NCBI GenBank assembly: GCA_039654915.1
Contig: CM077596.1
Location: forward strand, 5,642,001-5,706,000
From: Aquilaria yunnanensis
Taxonomy: Eukaryota; Streptophyta; Magnoliopsida; Malvales; Thymelaeaceae
Direction: 5' to 3'
DNA length: 64,000 bases
In this document: positions 1-11,944 of the stretch, one piece after another
Position numbering within the stretch: the first letter of the stretch is position 1
Layout of the letters: every line of letters begins with the position of its first letter
Made by a program: the position numbers and the translations under genes
Notes under the pieces: generated by a model
What the model was told of the DNA's origin: nothing
What the model saw: only the letters and a program-made list of their open reading frames with translations
Databases searched by the model: none

Positions 1-22
1 AAATCCATGACGCCTTCTGAAC

Positions 23-3000
23 CTACTGCTCAGTTTGGGTCAAGCTTAGGCTGAAATCCCATAATCTTTTCGCCAAGGCTGAATCCTGAGTCTTCACGCT
101 CGGCTTCGCTAGGTTACTATCCATAAAATACTCACCAGTAACAGCGGTAACTTGTGTATGCAAAGCCACATAGCATGTAGTTGCAGCTCCCTGCGATCGT
201 ATAGGGAACAACTGATCAACTGCTACAACTATACATGACGACAAAAACTTAGAAAGGAAAATTGTAACTCAGATATTGCTGAAGTACCTGTGGAATACTT
301 TTGAGGAAATACTTTCCGAACATGTTACCAATACCTATGAAAACACAAGTAATTTCTTTATCACATGACAAATGACAGAACTGAGACAAATAGGGCAAGT
401 GAAACGTAAGCTTTGATACCGTGTTAAAGTATCCAACTTAAAACCAATTTGTAATAAGTAGGGAACTTACAACCACAATGTCCAATGAACCATGGCTAGA
501 GATTTATGTCTTAAGAATAAAAGTCTGAGGGCACAAATATACACGAATATATTGTTGTTAACTTATCAATCTTGCGCATTTGATCATAAGTACACAAATA
601 AGAAACAGTGAAAAATACCAAAACAATTTTTGAAGTTGAAAGCAGTACAAAGCCTATAGTTAAGAGGATTACTGTTAATGATGCTGTGATGACGCAGAAG
701 ATTGGTCATGATTGCTCCAGGATGAACTGCATTTGCTGTAATTTTTACCCCCTGTTCCTGCAAACACAGAAAACTCATGCAATCTCCAAATTGATTTTCA
801 TAAGAACTTTCACCCCCTCTCCTCTTCCCTTTTTTTTTTTTTTATGTCACAAATTAAATGACCTATTCCCTTGTAAAGCAAAGGGAACAATAAATATACT
901 TCATGCAGAAATCGAAGGGAACATCAAATTCAAAAGCAGTATCACAGATGTTGAGATTGCAACTAAACACAAATTGCTTGATAAAACCCCACCAGATCAA
1001 ATTGGAGATGAAACAAAAGCACGCCTGCAAGAACTTGTGTACCAAAAAAGAGGTTTTCCCTTCTGTTGAAATTTGCTTTTTTTCATTCCCATCCCTCTTC
1101 ATAGATTACATGGAAGCAGTACATGACAACAAACGAATTCACGATAAGTAAAAAAATCCGTCTTAGCCATGTCTTTGATAGTTAATCTCAGCAGGTTACC
1201 TTTAGTTGTTTTGCCAGCTCTTTCACATGCAGTATATTAGCAAGCTTTGATTGTCCATAAGCAGACAAACTATTGTAGCTGAAAATTTGCAAGCAAGTTA
1301 AGAACAATTCATTAGAAAGAGATTTCCCACACGAACAGATCAACAAATACCTTTGAGAAAAACAGAACAAACTGTTTCTTGGAAACCAGGGAAGCAAGCA
1401 GTCAATTTTTTTACCTTGATTCGTCATTAATTTTGTCAAAATGGATTCCTTCACGGTATGCAAATCGGTGGCCTTCTGATGATAAATTTACAATCCTTCC
1501 CTCTCTGTTGCTTTCTTGTGCTGTCTTTTTCATGGTTTCCAGCAAAAGGTTTGTCAACAGAAAATGACCTGCAAAATAGTTTCATCATTGGATATCAGCT
1601 ACTTGTGGAAGCTAGCAACAATCTCAGTGCTTATGAAACTCTATACTCAATTACCTCATTATCTATAAACATATTGTATAATTTATGCATGGAAAGTTAA
1701 ACAATACTCCTTCAACAAACACTAAGTGTAGGGCCATTCAAAGATAATGCTAGAAAGAACAGTGACAACAAGAGAGATAAGGAAGCTGTTAATCTGCTTT
1801 CCACATATGAGTTCATTCCCCCTTCCAAGATCTAGGAGCAAACAGTTTACAAGGGCAAGGTGAATGGCACAAACCTACATGGTTAGTAGCAAATTGCAAT
1901 TCAATGTTGTCTGGAGAAAGGGTGAAGGGAGTCGCCATCACTCCGGCATTGTTGCTGGCAAACCAGAAAAACAAGAGTTTTATGGACACTAACCACATAA
2001 TCTCGAAACAAATGAGCTAAAAAAACTTCTATTCAAATAAATGCAAGTTATGTTTAGACCATAAAAAATTCATTCAACATATAGAGCTTCACAAACATAT
2101 TTGAGCACATTTATTTGGTTGTATTTGCATGGAACTGCAATTCAGTGTAGTTTAGTTTGGTTTTAAATTAAGCTACAGTGAGAAGTAAAATGGCCACAGC
2201 CACAGGACAGACCATAGCTAGAAATAACAAAAATGGAAAAGCTTTTTCTTTCTGTTCTTCCTTACATGAGAAGATTCAGAGGAAGATGCAAATTGTTGTA
2301 TTCTGATGCAAATTTCCTAACTGAAGCCATAGAGCTAAGATCTAACTCCATAACATCAACCTTTGCAGCAGGAACTTCCTTGATTATGGATTCCTTGACT
2401 TTTCTTCCAGCTTCCAAATTCCTTACCGCCATAACAACATGGACACCTCGCAACACAAGAACACGGGTTGTCTCCACGCCAATTCCACTTGATGCTCCTG
2501 AAACTTAGCCGATTAGACACAGCATATTGTAACACAGGAAAACTGAGCAGAAGCAATTTCCCAATTATCAACTCAAAGCAGGATACTGGGAAATGTCATA
2601 CATGGAAAAACAATGCATGTCTATGGACCAGAAAATTTGTAATGACAGTAACCAATCAAAGGAGGAAGCTATCATGCTGGAAACCTTGAGATGAAGTCTT
2701 GAGATGACAGGATGAAGTACATTTCACATTTTCTTCAAATCATAAAAAATGTAAATGCATCATCATAAATATCAACCAAATTTCAACAAGTATGGCATAG
2801 TGGCACGAGGTTTATAACGCCAGCTAACTTATAGGTGCCATATTTTTTTTCTGGTACTCAGAATAACTTCTAACTACAAAGTTTAAGCGTTTTGAAAGAT
2901 GGAAAATGAAGGAGGGAAAATGAGGAGGGGAGACTCGAACCCTGGTGCTGATGTCCCTTTGCCAATAAATGACAACACAACAATTGGAATAATTGACGTC

Positions 3001-4030
3001 ATAAATGTTGCGAATAAATTTAGCTCCATCCCCAAGGCCCACCTTTATATCCAGGTAACTCTTTGATAACGTCTCTGTATTTTCTGTTTGCCGTATATAG
3101 TATAGACGATTTTACTTGGTAAACTGCTTCCATGTTTCTTTTCCTAAAACAGGAAGCCAGATTCCGAAAAGAACTGGAAATATACTTCCTGCATTTTAGT
3201 TTAAAACTCATTCTAAAACGAGTTAATTCAAAATTTTCAAAAGTTTGTATTTAGAATTTTTAAATTAATGTATCATTAAAACTCATTTTAAACTCATTCA
3301 AACACAAGTGTACATGTATCTGTTTTTAGAGGGGACTATATGAGTTATTTAAAATGACTTTTCATCAAATAATAATAATAATAAGAAGAAGAAGAGGAAG
3401 ATATTTAATGCATTATTCTTAATTTCATTGAAATTTCTCTTAAGCTATATATAAACGGAACCTCTAAGGTATCCTCTCAAATATTTTTTTGAAAAAGATA
3501 AGTATTTTTATTAAATTTTCTTTTTTTTTAAAAAAAAAGTACGGAAAGATAATAAAAAATTAATTGCTCTCTAAAAACTTTGATTAATGAATCGTTAGAT
3601 AGACACAGTCATCACTTTCAAATGATATTGATTCCGAATAAAAAACAAAATCAGAAATAATCAAGCATTTATAAGTTTTTGAACTTATGCTAAACAAAGT
3701 AAACCCATCTCTATCAGGAAAAAAAAATAAAAATCGTTGTAATCACACAAAATAGAAGAAGGATGGCACAATTTTCTTCTCAAAACATGATCGTATCACC
3801 AACTTTAATCAGAACTGTCAGCAAAACCCCAGATTCTGCCCCAGAATCCTCAACAATCCCACAGAAACTGCCACAAAAAAATCGAAAATGGAACACCCAA
3901 AAGCAAGAAAAGTGCGAGAGAGACCTGTAACGATAGCCGTGAGACCAGTCCCATCGATCCCTTGAGTAACTTCCTCTGCAGTTGAGCAAGCAGAGAACCC
4001 AGATGGTCCTTTCCAGCCAAAAATCCACAT
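23..4030 (-). CDS. TIC32: TIC32-like short-chain dehydrogenase, 8 exons, 316 aa
   Basis: NADP(H)-dependent short-chain dehydrogenase of the TIC32 group. TIC32 is described as a chloroplast inner-envelope import component that binds TIC110 and calmodulin and may act as a redox sensor. Exons on the minus strand are 4030-3925, 2497-2266, 1954-1875, 1568-1415, 1278-1200, 757-673, 334-288 and 190-23. All introns are GT-AG, and the lengths sum to 951 nt with the frame open to a TAG at 25-23. Visible signatures are the nucleotide-binding TGASSGIG at residues 35-42, NNAG at 114-117, LSS at 168-170 and catalytic YxxxK (Tyr198, Lys202). The start is the ATG at 4030-4028, whose product begins [14 protein letters not shown], typical of TIC32. 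Length matches the family (about 315-322 aa). TIC32 has several close paralogues in plants (IVa, IVb, IVc), so the exact orthologue is not settled. The 3' UTR runs off the left window edge. Confidence 0.93.
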
Positions 4031-4800
4031 ACTTGCTTCTCGTGCTCTACCCACCACCCAGAACCTGGCTAATCAAACGAAAATTACACAGAGAATCCTC
4101 CCTGTGCTAAAACAATTGCCTTACTTGGAGAACAGCTAATACCCAATGATTTTCGATCTTAGGCCTTATCAACACAAAAAGGTAACGTAGGGCCGAGAAC
4201 CACGATTCCCAATCACCTTGGACGGCAGTACACGATATCGCCGCTTTGTATGCTACAGCTCCCTGACTGAAAAGGACAAATGATTTGGTTGGGGTAAACC
4301 ACTAAATTGCAGCTATGGTCCATAAACTTTTATCATTGTTTTCGTTTTTGGGCCTATCTAATGTTTCTGGGCTAGCTTCATACATATTAAGTGGGGTTTG
4401 GATCTAAATAATGAAATAATGATCCTAATGATCTTATTAAGGTGGACTCTTTCTTATATATCATATACTGCCGTGATATTCCCTTTGAACTATTTTTTAT
4501 CTTGCTTGAACCTGCAACTTGCTGGTAGAACTAGCCTGAAATTCAAGGTATGAAAGGAAAATCTGATAGGGTTTAATCCATCTGCCGGTAATCTTGAGTG
4601 TTACTACTGTCTATAATGGATTTGTGCGCCTATCTACTGCGTTTCTGCTTTCAAAAGAGTGTAGTGCTTTTTGTTCTTACAATATGAGTTTGATTTTCTG
4701 GTTTACTATATTCACTTTTGTTGTTCCATATTTGGAAGATGTCTCTAAATTTGCTTAGGATTAGTTTTCTCGTTACAGTAAATTTCTCAATGCTCTCTTA
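4031..4800 (-). promoter_or_regulatory. Upstream region of the TIC32-like gene
   Basis: Non-coding sequence 5' of the TIC32-like start codon. It must hold the 5' UTR and promoter, but I see no clear TATA box at a decisive position. No gene is visible on either strand; the sequence is ordinary AT-rich plant intergenic DNA. Confidence 0.4.
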
Positions 4801-4810
4801 GTTTATTTTA

Positions 4811-5150
4811 TTGGGTCAATTCATTTGATCTAAAGTTAACTAATTTTTTTTAATTTTTATATTTTTTTATCTGAAATTAATTTTATTTGAAAGCCAATAT
4901 TATGTAGATACAATAATCAATTTAAAAATAAATTTTAGGATATCGTTACATTTTTATAAATTTTTTTTTTAAAGGCTTGAAACTAGAAAAATTCATAAAA
5001 ATTTAGTAAGATTATAAAAATTATATTTTCAATTAATTATTATAACTACATAATATTAACTTTTAATTAAAATAAGTTTTAAATAAAAAAAACATAAAAA
5101 TAAAAATAAATTATTTTGTAATCAATTGACTAAAATTAAAACAAACTGGA
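4811..5150. repeat. AT-rich MITE-like repeat, copy 1
   Basis: Strongly AT-rich stretch with a left end resembling TCAATTCATTTGATCTAAA and a right end rich in AAAATAAAAATAAAT. The reverse complement of 35640-35895 carries the same end sequence (TTAATTCATTTTGATCTAAA), which suggests two copies of one small non-autonomous family. Boundaries and target duplication are not resolved. Confidence 0.4.
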
Positions 5151-6502
5151 TGTAAGTTTATTCTACCCATATCACATTTTTACATTTCAATCCAATCTTT
5201 TTCATCAATTTTAACATTACATCAGAGGAAAATTAAATATAAAAAAATAATTTTTATAAGCAAATTTTTTCAATCAATAATTTTTATCCCTCCAAACTTA
5301 CTCTACATCAATAACTATTCCAACTCTAAACCTAAACTTCTAAATCACTAAAAACTCTTCCTCTTCTTCTTCACACCATCGGCCCAGATCATCCTGTTGT
5401 CACCAGATTCCGATTCATCGGCTTCCTCAACCACCAAAGGTCAAACCCAGGTAAGAAAAAAGGATTTTGAAGAAGCCCAAATGGGAAACTGGGGTGGAAC
5501 TACCGGGGTTTTGCTAGTTCCACATTCTGGATCGTTCTTCGAGGTAAAAATTGCAGTCGGGCAAGGTCGGAGCGAAATGAATCGAATCTCGATTCTTCTT
5601 CCTTTTTTTCTTCGTTTTCTTCTATTTGCACTTTTTGTTTTATCCATCCGATCCTTCGCGAACTCATCCTTCACCATGACGGAGGCGAGGGGGATAAGCA
5701 GGCTGTAGAGGGCGGGGATGGGACCGAGAGGGAAACGCTGAGAAAGTGGTATAAAGTATAAAGGGCTGCCAGTTATGTTCAAATTTCAGGTTATGTTCGA
5801 ATTTCACAAACCCGTCGAACCCACTTGGCACGACCACGATCTACTGCCACCTCCATATGGCCAGATCTGCTCCTGGGTTCCGGCGGTGGAAGCATAGAGA
5901 TGGATGACCCGTGGTCTTTGCGGGGTGGGTTCGACACCAGCGTCGAGAAACGGTGATGAAGACGATGGCGAAGATGGGAGAGCTTCAACGGGTCAGAGAG
6001 GTCGGCAAAGCTAGCGCCCTCGGCCATGGCCTTATCGACGGGGTTCCTGAGTTCCGCCCTCTGCCGAATCCATCTCTCCATGAGAAGTCTAAGGGAGAGA
6101 GATTGAACAGAAACAGGAGAAGTATTGGGTATTAGAGCTTGGGGACAGAAGCAGAAGTGACGAAGATTGAAGAGAGATTGAAGAGACCAGAGGATAGAAA
6201 TTTAAGTGAAACAGGAGAACAGAGGAAAATGCAACTTTAAGACTTAAAAAGTAGATTTAGAAGTTTAAATGTGAAGAATTATTGATTTGAATTTTAAGGA
6301 CCAAAATTATTATTTTATATTTATTTTAATATTAATTAATCTTATATCATTATTTTTTATTCAACTTAACAGTAAAATTAATGAAAATGATTCAATTGAA
6401 ACATGAGAATGAGATGAATTACTTTAATAACACATATTTAATGTAGGGTACCATTTTAGAATACAAAACTAAGTTAAGGGATTCTCAGAAGAATTTACCC
6501 TA
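5146..6502. mobile_element. Mutator-like element with GC-rich interior (Pack-MULE candidate)
   Basis: The AT-rich flanks 5150-5340 and 6240-6500 are long, diverged inverted repeats. For example, TTCAATCAATAATTTTTATC near 5268 corresponds to the reverse complement of sequence near 6270-6300, and both arms carry a CTTCTAAATC motif next to the interior. Between them lies a block at about 5370-6220 that is far more GC-rich and gene-like. Long terminal inverted repeats around unrelated GC-rich sequence are the hallmark of Mutator-like elements that have captured host gene fragments. No transposase is present, and I could not settle a 9-bp target duplication. Confidence 0.5.
5791..6081 (-). other. 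Hypothetical 96-codon open frame inside the Pack-MULE candidate
   Basis: Open frame starting MERWIRQRAELRNPVDKA and rich in Arg, Ser and Pro, in the GC-rich interior of the element at 5146-6502. I recognise no domain. Its composition looks coding-like compared with the flanking AT-rich arms, so it may be a captured gene fragment. It could equally be a chance frame in GC-rich DNA. An overlapping plus-strand frame lies at 5911-6135, and only one of the two could be real. Confidence 0.25.
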
Positions 6503-7714
6503 CGAATTGGGCATGCATTTACCGAGTTTCTGATGCAACTGCCGCTAGTGATGCATGTGATCCAAATTTGTTGCTCCCCCCTCCTTAACTACAACATTCC
6601 TGCCTCAGAACCTCTTGCTACACAATCTCCTGTTAGACTATTGTCTCTTACCCTTGTTTTTGCTAGTATGTACTCCCCTATTGGTTCTACTTCTATTTTT
6701 GTGATTGGTCCATATGCTCATGAAACCCAATTTCACCTTTCACCACTAATTTTTTCAACATTCACTGTTGAACTATCTACTAATCCTTTTACTCTACCAC
6801 TGAATTTATAAACTTGACTACTTTTTTGACAACCAAAATGCCACCAGTTGAATTGAGCGAACAGCCCTTGAAGCTTGGACACCGTGGATCAAGAAACTTA
6901 CCCTTAAAAATACCATTAGAGCCCCAAGATGTGTGCCCGGAGGAATCCTCTGGTGATCATGTTAGCCTCTCCGATGAAGAATAAAACTGTAAAGTGAAGA
7001 ATATTAGCAGTATTATGTACCTCAGGATTGCTAATGGCGTTCCCCTTTTATAGTGGTGGAAAAGATCATGGGAGTATTACGTATAGGGAAAATTCTCGTG
7101 ATGGGGGAATTTGATTACCTTATTGACCGTTATCTTCCTTATTAGACTTATTCCAAACTTGTTGGGCCTTGGAGATAAAGAATTAAATTAGGCTTTAGGC
7201 CCTATACATCTAGCTCTAGTCCCCTAGGCCCGTTTATGGGCCCATATAAAATCAATAAGCCCCTCCCTTTGCAAAATATGGGTTGGGGCCCCCACATTTT
7301 CCTAGCTGCTGGTTTTGTGGTTTCATCCATTTGTCGAGGGTTGTTGTTTGGAAGGGAGCAATCCCCATCGAATTATATGGTGCCATCTTGCTATGATCCC
7401 TCTTTTGGTGAAATGATGCCTCCCTAATAAAGGAGTTGTAATGGCATTCTTGGGAATGTTAAAAGCCTCCCCTTTGATATAGTTGGGAACAACAATACGC
7501 AGTGGCAGACACATGTTAAGTCCAACAGTCATATGGGAGATGAAATGATGCCAAATTAATACGTGCATCAAAGATTTGATCCGGTGTGAGACATTGGTTG
7601 CTCCTTAGCTTTATGTGGCATTTATTCATTTGCTCGCCTAAAAAGTCATAATATCAATAGTTTCCAAGATAACCAGTTGAATGGACTTCTAATTTTCTAT
7701 AAAAAAGCAAAGGT
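6503..7714. other. Intergenic DNA with a possible minus-strand LTR relic
   Basis: No gene is supported. Read on the minus strand, the stretch around 7060-6880 contains a TATA-like TATAAAAGGGGAACGCC followed by transcript-leader-like sequence, which resembles the promoter part of a plant gypsy LTR. No partner LTR, primer site or coding domain is visible to confirm it. Short open frames here (for example 6533-6811 and 7236-7427) have no recognisable content. Confidence 0.25.
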
Positions 7715-7719
7715 TTTTA

Positions 7720-10248
7720 TGTCATGCTTGTGAATTGCATAGGCCATGGGTTGTAATTCTTATGTGAATATGATGAGTACAAGAGATGTGAAGAAGAGAT
7801 GCAAGTTATGAAACATTAGGAGAAAAGAAATATACAAGACTAAATATCCATAATTTACCTTAAAGACATTCCAAGGGCACATTAGTGGAACAGGAAGGGA
7901 AAGGGTTCTTTTCCTAAGCCAAAAGTGGCTAAAATGTGGTGCCATGTTAGGTCTTAAAATGAAGGCTCATAATTTGAAGAAAGACTACAAAGAGGCCAAG
8001 AGCATCCAAAGGAAACCAAGGAAGGCCACAAGGGAACTTTCAGGTGTATATTTGTATGCACTTACGTGAAAATGAAGGCTTTAAAGCCTAAAATTTTGAA
8101 AGGGATTATGTGAGCTCAATACCTAATGTTAAGCTACAAATGAAGGTAGCCACATAAGCCAAATGTCTTGAAAAGGATTACATGGGATTGATGTTACCAT
8201 TAAAATGAGAATGAAGACTATATTGCAAGCCAAGAAAGGGTGAAAAACACATGGAAACACCCTAAAGTACACTAAAGAGCTTTAAAATACACTTAAAGTG
8301 CACCTATGTTCAAATGAAAGTTTGAGGGCCTAATTGGCAGAATTAATGCATTAAATGGGTGCTCAAAACACACCACTTAAAGAGCTAAGTAGGACAAAAT
8401 GATTTACAAAATGATTTGATCTACTTGAGGGAGTTGGACCAAGGACTAGTTAAATTCCTTAGGCACCAAGGCCATTCAGCTGAATTATGCACCGCTTGGA
8501 CTTATTGTCCTTCAAGGCAACCTCTTAGTTGTTTCTTGCTACCATTTCATCCTTTACAACCTAGCCAAACCTCTAGCAAAGCATACTGAAACCACTAAAA
8601 AGGAAACTTGAAGCAAAGGAAGCAGAACAAGCAAAACTGAGACATGGTGATTCAAGGCTAGTCCATGGTGGTATGTGTAGCATTTGATATAGGTTCAAGC
8701 TTCCTCGTTGCCATTCCAGACATAGGTAAGGACATATATGAAGCTTCTTCTCCTGTATTTTAAGGGGGAAAGAACTGCCCTAGAGGATGGCTAAGGCCGA
8801 AGGAACCAAGAGGTTATGTAATAAGCTATATGTGCTTAAAACACTATGGTAAGCTAGCTAGTTTGCTTTTGGCAAGCATAGGGTTTTTGTTCAATTTTGG
8901 CCGAGCTTGATCAATCACCTAGAGCTCCATGTTAATTAAATCTAATCAAAGTGATCACTTGAAGAAATTCAAAGAAAATCATGTTTGCTATGTTAAGAAA
9001 ACTGTGTGTATGTGGTGTGTGTGTTTATGTGCTTCTTTGATTGTTTACGTGTGCTAACCTTTAATTTGTATATATAAGCATCTTGTATTATCTCATATAT
9101 ACTGCTTTTGGTGTCTTCTTTATCTTTGGTTGTAAAATATCAAGCAAAATTGGAGGTTTTTGTGTATAGTAATGTTATAAACATTCTGAAGGCACTAGGT
9201 GTTGAATTTAGGTTCTTACTGAGTACTTATGTACTCATACCCTGTTTCGCCTATTTCAGGTAAGGAAGTGCAAGAGTGAAAGGCTAAGGAACCTCTTGGA
9301 GAGGTCTATATACAGAGAGGTATGCTTGGGACTCATGACATATGAAAAGAAAGCATTGAAAAAATCATAAGATTTCACTAATGGTTGTGTTATGTGTGTT
9401 GGTTTGTAGGCCCTAATGGCTGCAGTGGGATTTGCTGCATTTGGATCCATCTTGGTATGGGTTAAAGATAGAAGAATAATAAGGGAACTATGGCCTAAGT
9501 GTCAAGTGAAAGTAGAAGTCAAAGTGACTGTGGACATAGAGACAGTTTGAGTTATACTATGTATCATGCATAACATCTAATGGACCAACTTTTGGTTGTA
9601 TAAAACTTTGGGCCATTTAGTCCCTATCTACTCAATTTTGGCATGTAAATATTTGTAGTTAATTAATGGCAAAGGGACTTAGAATAAAACATGGCTTGTG
9701 CCTTATATGTTTTTTGGGCTTAGGAAAGCCTTAAGGCACTAAATGTAACAAGCTAGGAAAAATGCATGTATGGTCTATAACTAACTAATCTAGGTTGAAT
9801 GTATGCATGAATGTGTGTATGTTATCGCAGGTGCACTAGGTAGGCTCCCAATAAGCTTCCTAAGGACACAGGGTAGACACATAAGTTAGCTAGCCTCATT
9901 AAACCCCACATGTATTCACAAAAACCACCTAAGTAAATTCAATTAGGTAAAACTCAATCAATTAGGTGAATTAAGTAAAACTTATTAGATCTTCAAAAGT
10001 TTAAGACTCCCATCTAAGTAAATAAAAAGTTAAGGTTAAGAATCTTGGAAGTCAAAGTCTAATTCACCATATGAAAATCAACTGAGTGGCTAAGAACAAC
10101 TATTTGATCTTAAGGCTCTTAAAAGGTTTAGGGTGGGGGTGAGTCAGAGTTTAATTCACCATATGAAAATCAATTGAGTGACTAAAAACAACTGGTTGAT
10201 CTCAAGCCTCTTAAAAGGTTTAGGGTAAAGGTGAATTGGGTCCTAATA
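7720..10248 (+). repeat. 5' LTR of the Tekay-like element
   Basis: Begins TGTCATGC and ends in a mutated CCTAATA where the 3' LTR has CATGACA. A TATA box (TGTATATATAAG) lies near 9067-9078, and the 3' LTR has the same motif near 16781-16790. Sequence 10143-10233 is a tandem duplicate of about 10040-10142, absent from the 3' LTR. No host gene lies inside. Confidence 0.9.
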
Positions 10249-10252
10249 AAGT

Positions 10253-10264
10253 TGGTATCAGAGC
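10253..10264 (+). other. Primer-binding site, initiator tRNA-Met type
   Basis: TGGTATCAGAGC lies four bases after the 5' LTR. This is the standard primer site complementary to the 3' end of initiator tRNA-Met, used by many plant gypsy and copia elements. It fixes the 5' LTR boundary. Confidence 0.93.
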
Positions 10265-10346
10265 TTAAGGTTTTATAGGGCCTTAAAGGTCTTTTAGGCT
10301 AATTCTCACTATGATACACAACCATTCTTATGTTTTGCAAGAATAA

Positions 10347-11930
10347 ATGGCCAGAGGCAAAAACAGAGAAATGAGAAACTAGATTAACTCTAAGGCTGAT
10401 CAATTACATGACCAATAGCCTGAAAATGAGGAGGTAGCTAAAAGTAGAATATGACCACCTAATCAGGCCATAGAGCCTGAATCCAATGTGCAGGGTCAGC
10501 ACAAAATAGAACATATAATGCAAATGATTCAAGCTACCATTGCTCAAGTTGTAGTGGGCATGCAAGCTCTTACTAGGGACCAAGCCCAGGCACCTAAAGG
10601 CACTACTACTGATGAAGAGCAAGAAGAAGAAGAAAGAATAGAAAGAAGGCTAGGAAAATAACCAATAAGAGAAGAGCAAGCCAACAGACTAGGAAAGAAA
10701 GAACAAGAACAGGATGATGAAAGAAGAAACCCTAAGGGCAGAAAACTGGGATAAGAAATCTGGAGAAGCAATGAGAACAGAGAAATGGAGCAACCAGGCA
10801 CTAATGCTGGGAGGATGGAGCCAGTCTCAGAAAGCTCAAAAGAGCTGGCTTCTCAGAAAAGATCAAGACATCTAAAAGAAAAGAAAAAGACCGAGAAATA
10901 AATGCTTAAGGGAAGGTCAGCTATAAGGTTTTCTGGCACTTAAACCCCCAGTGTTTACAGGCAGTGGTGATCCAGAAGTGGCTGAATTCTGGATTTACCA
11001 AATATAAAAGGTATTTGAAAGAATGAAAGTTACATCTACCCATAAAGTGTTGCTAGCCACTTTTAAGCTGGAAGGCAACATAGAGCTTTGGTGAAGCACA
11101 GTTCAATGGGCATATATTAGTAAGAATGAAAGAAAACCCACAAGAAAGAAAGAACCTCTAAGGTGGGCTGAGTTCCCCCAAGTATTCCAACAATAATATG
11201 TCAATGAAGCTCTCAAAGAGAAAAAAAAATAGAGTTTGATTTACTGGAACAAGGGAACATGTCAGTCATGGAATATGAACACAAATTCAGAAGTTTCCTC
11301 AAATATGCTCCACAGTATGATGGACAAGCGGAGTTGAGCACTAAGAGGTTCATCAAGTGATTAAGACCTGAGTTGAGACAAATACTAAGGGCTATTAGTA
11401 TCAAGACTTACTATGAGGCTGTCCAAATAGCTTTGACATTGGAGCAAGAATTTCAGCATCCTATTGCAGGAAACATCAAAGAGGCTTCTATGGGACATCA
11501 AAGTGGAAGAAAAAGAGCCAGAAACAGACTGGGAAGGACTAAGATGGGAAGAGAACAAAAGAAGCCTAAAGAAGTCCAAAGGTTGGACCTCAATAACAAA
11601 CCTGTTAAAAGTACCATCATTTTAAACCATGATATAGACTTACTGAAGGATGTTTGAAGTGTGGTTCCCAAGATCACTAAGTTAGAGATTGCCCAGATAA
11701 GAAAGAGGAAAGAAAAATACTAGGCAAGTTTAAGGCTCCTTGGCCAAGAAACCTACAAGGCAAAGGAAAAGGGATGGCAATAACTCAGCGTCCTAAGCAG
11801 ACACAAAAAAGGCCAAGACAACCCATACTAGCTAAAGTCCAACCACCAACTGGAAGGGTATATCAAATTGAAGGATCGAGGAGAAAAGAGGAGACTAGCC
11901 TTGGAGAATAGGCTATAAGCTACAACAAGC
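10347..11930 (+). pseudogene. Degenerate gag of the Tekay-like element
   Basis: Capsid-type frame beginning with an ATG at 10347 that hits a stop after 11 codons. Gag-like pieces continue in shifting frames: a PPVFTGSGDPEVAEFW-like block near 10945-10995, a RPELRQ...YYEAVQIALTLEQE stretch at 11366-11450, and a CX2CX4HX4C zinc knuckle at about 11644-11690. The zinc knuckle is interrupted by an in-frame TAA. The longest open piece is 11373-11657. It cannot make a capsid protein. Confidence 0.8.
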
Positions 11931-11944
11931 TAACGAAGGAAGCA

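Noticed and set aside
2920..2960. GGTTCGAGTCTCC-like tRNA B box on the minus strand in TIC32 intron 1, suggesting a SINE or tRNA
   Set aside because: No A box at a proper distance and no cloverleaf or A-rich tail is visible; a single short motif is not enough.
5397..5708. 103-codon plus-strand open frame
   Set aside because: No known domain, overlapped by an antisense frame at 5441-5782, and inside the Pack-MULE candidate. It is mentioned there but not called as a gene.
9256..9450. Antisense open frame conserved between both LTRs (also 16969-17199), beginning MDPNAANP
   Set aside because: LTRs are duplicates, so conservation is automatic. There is no recognisable domain and the frame is antisense to the element.
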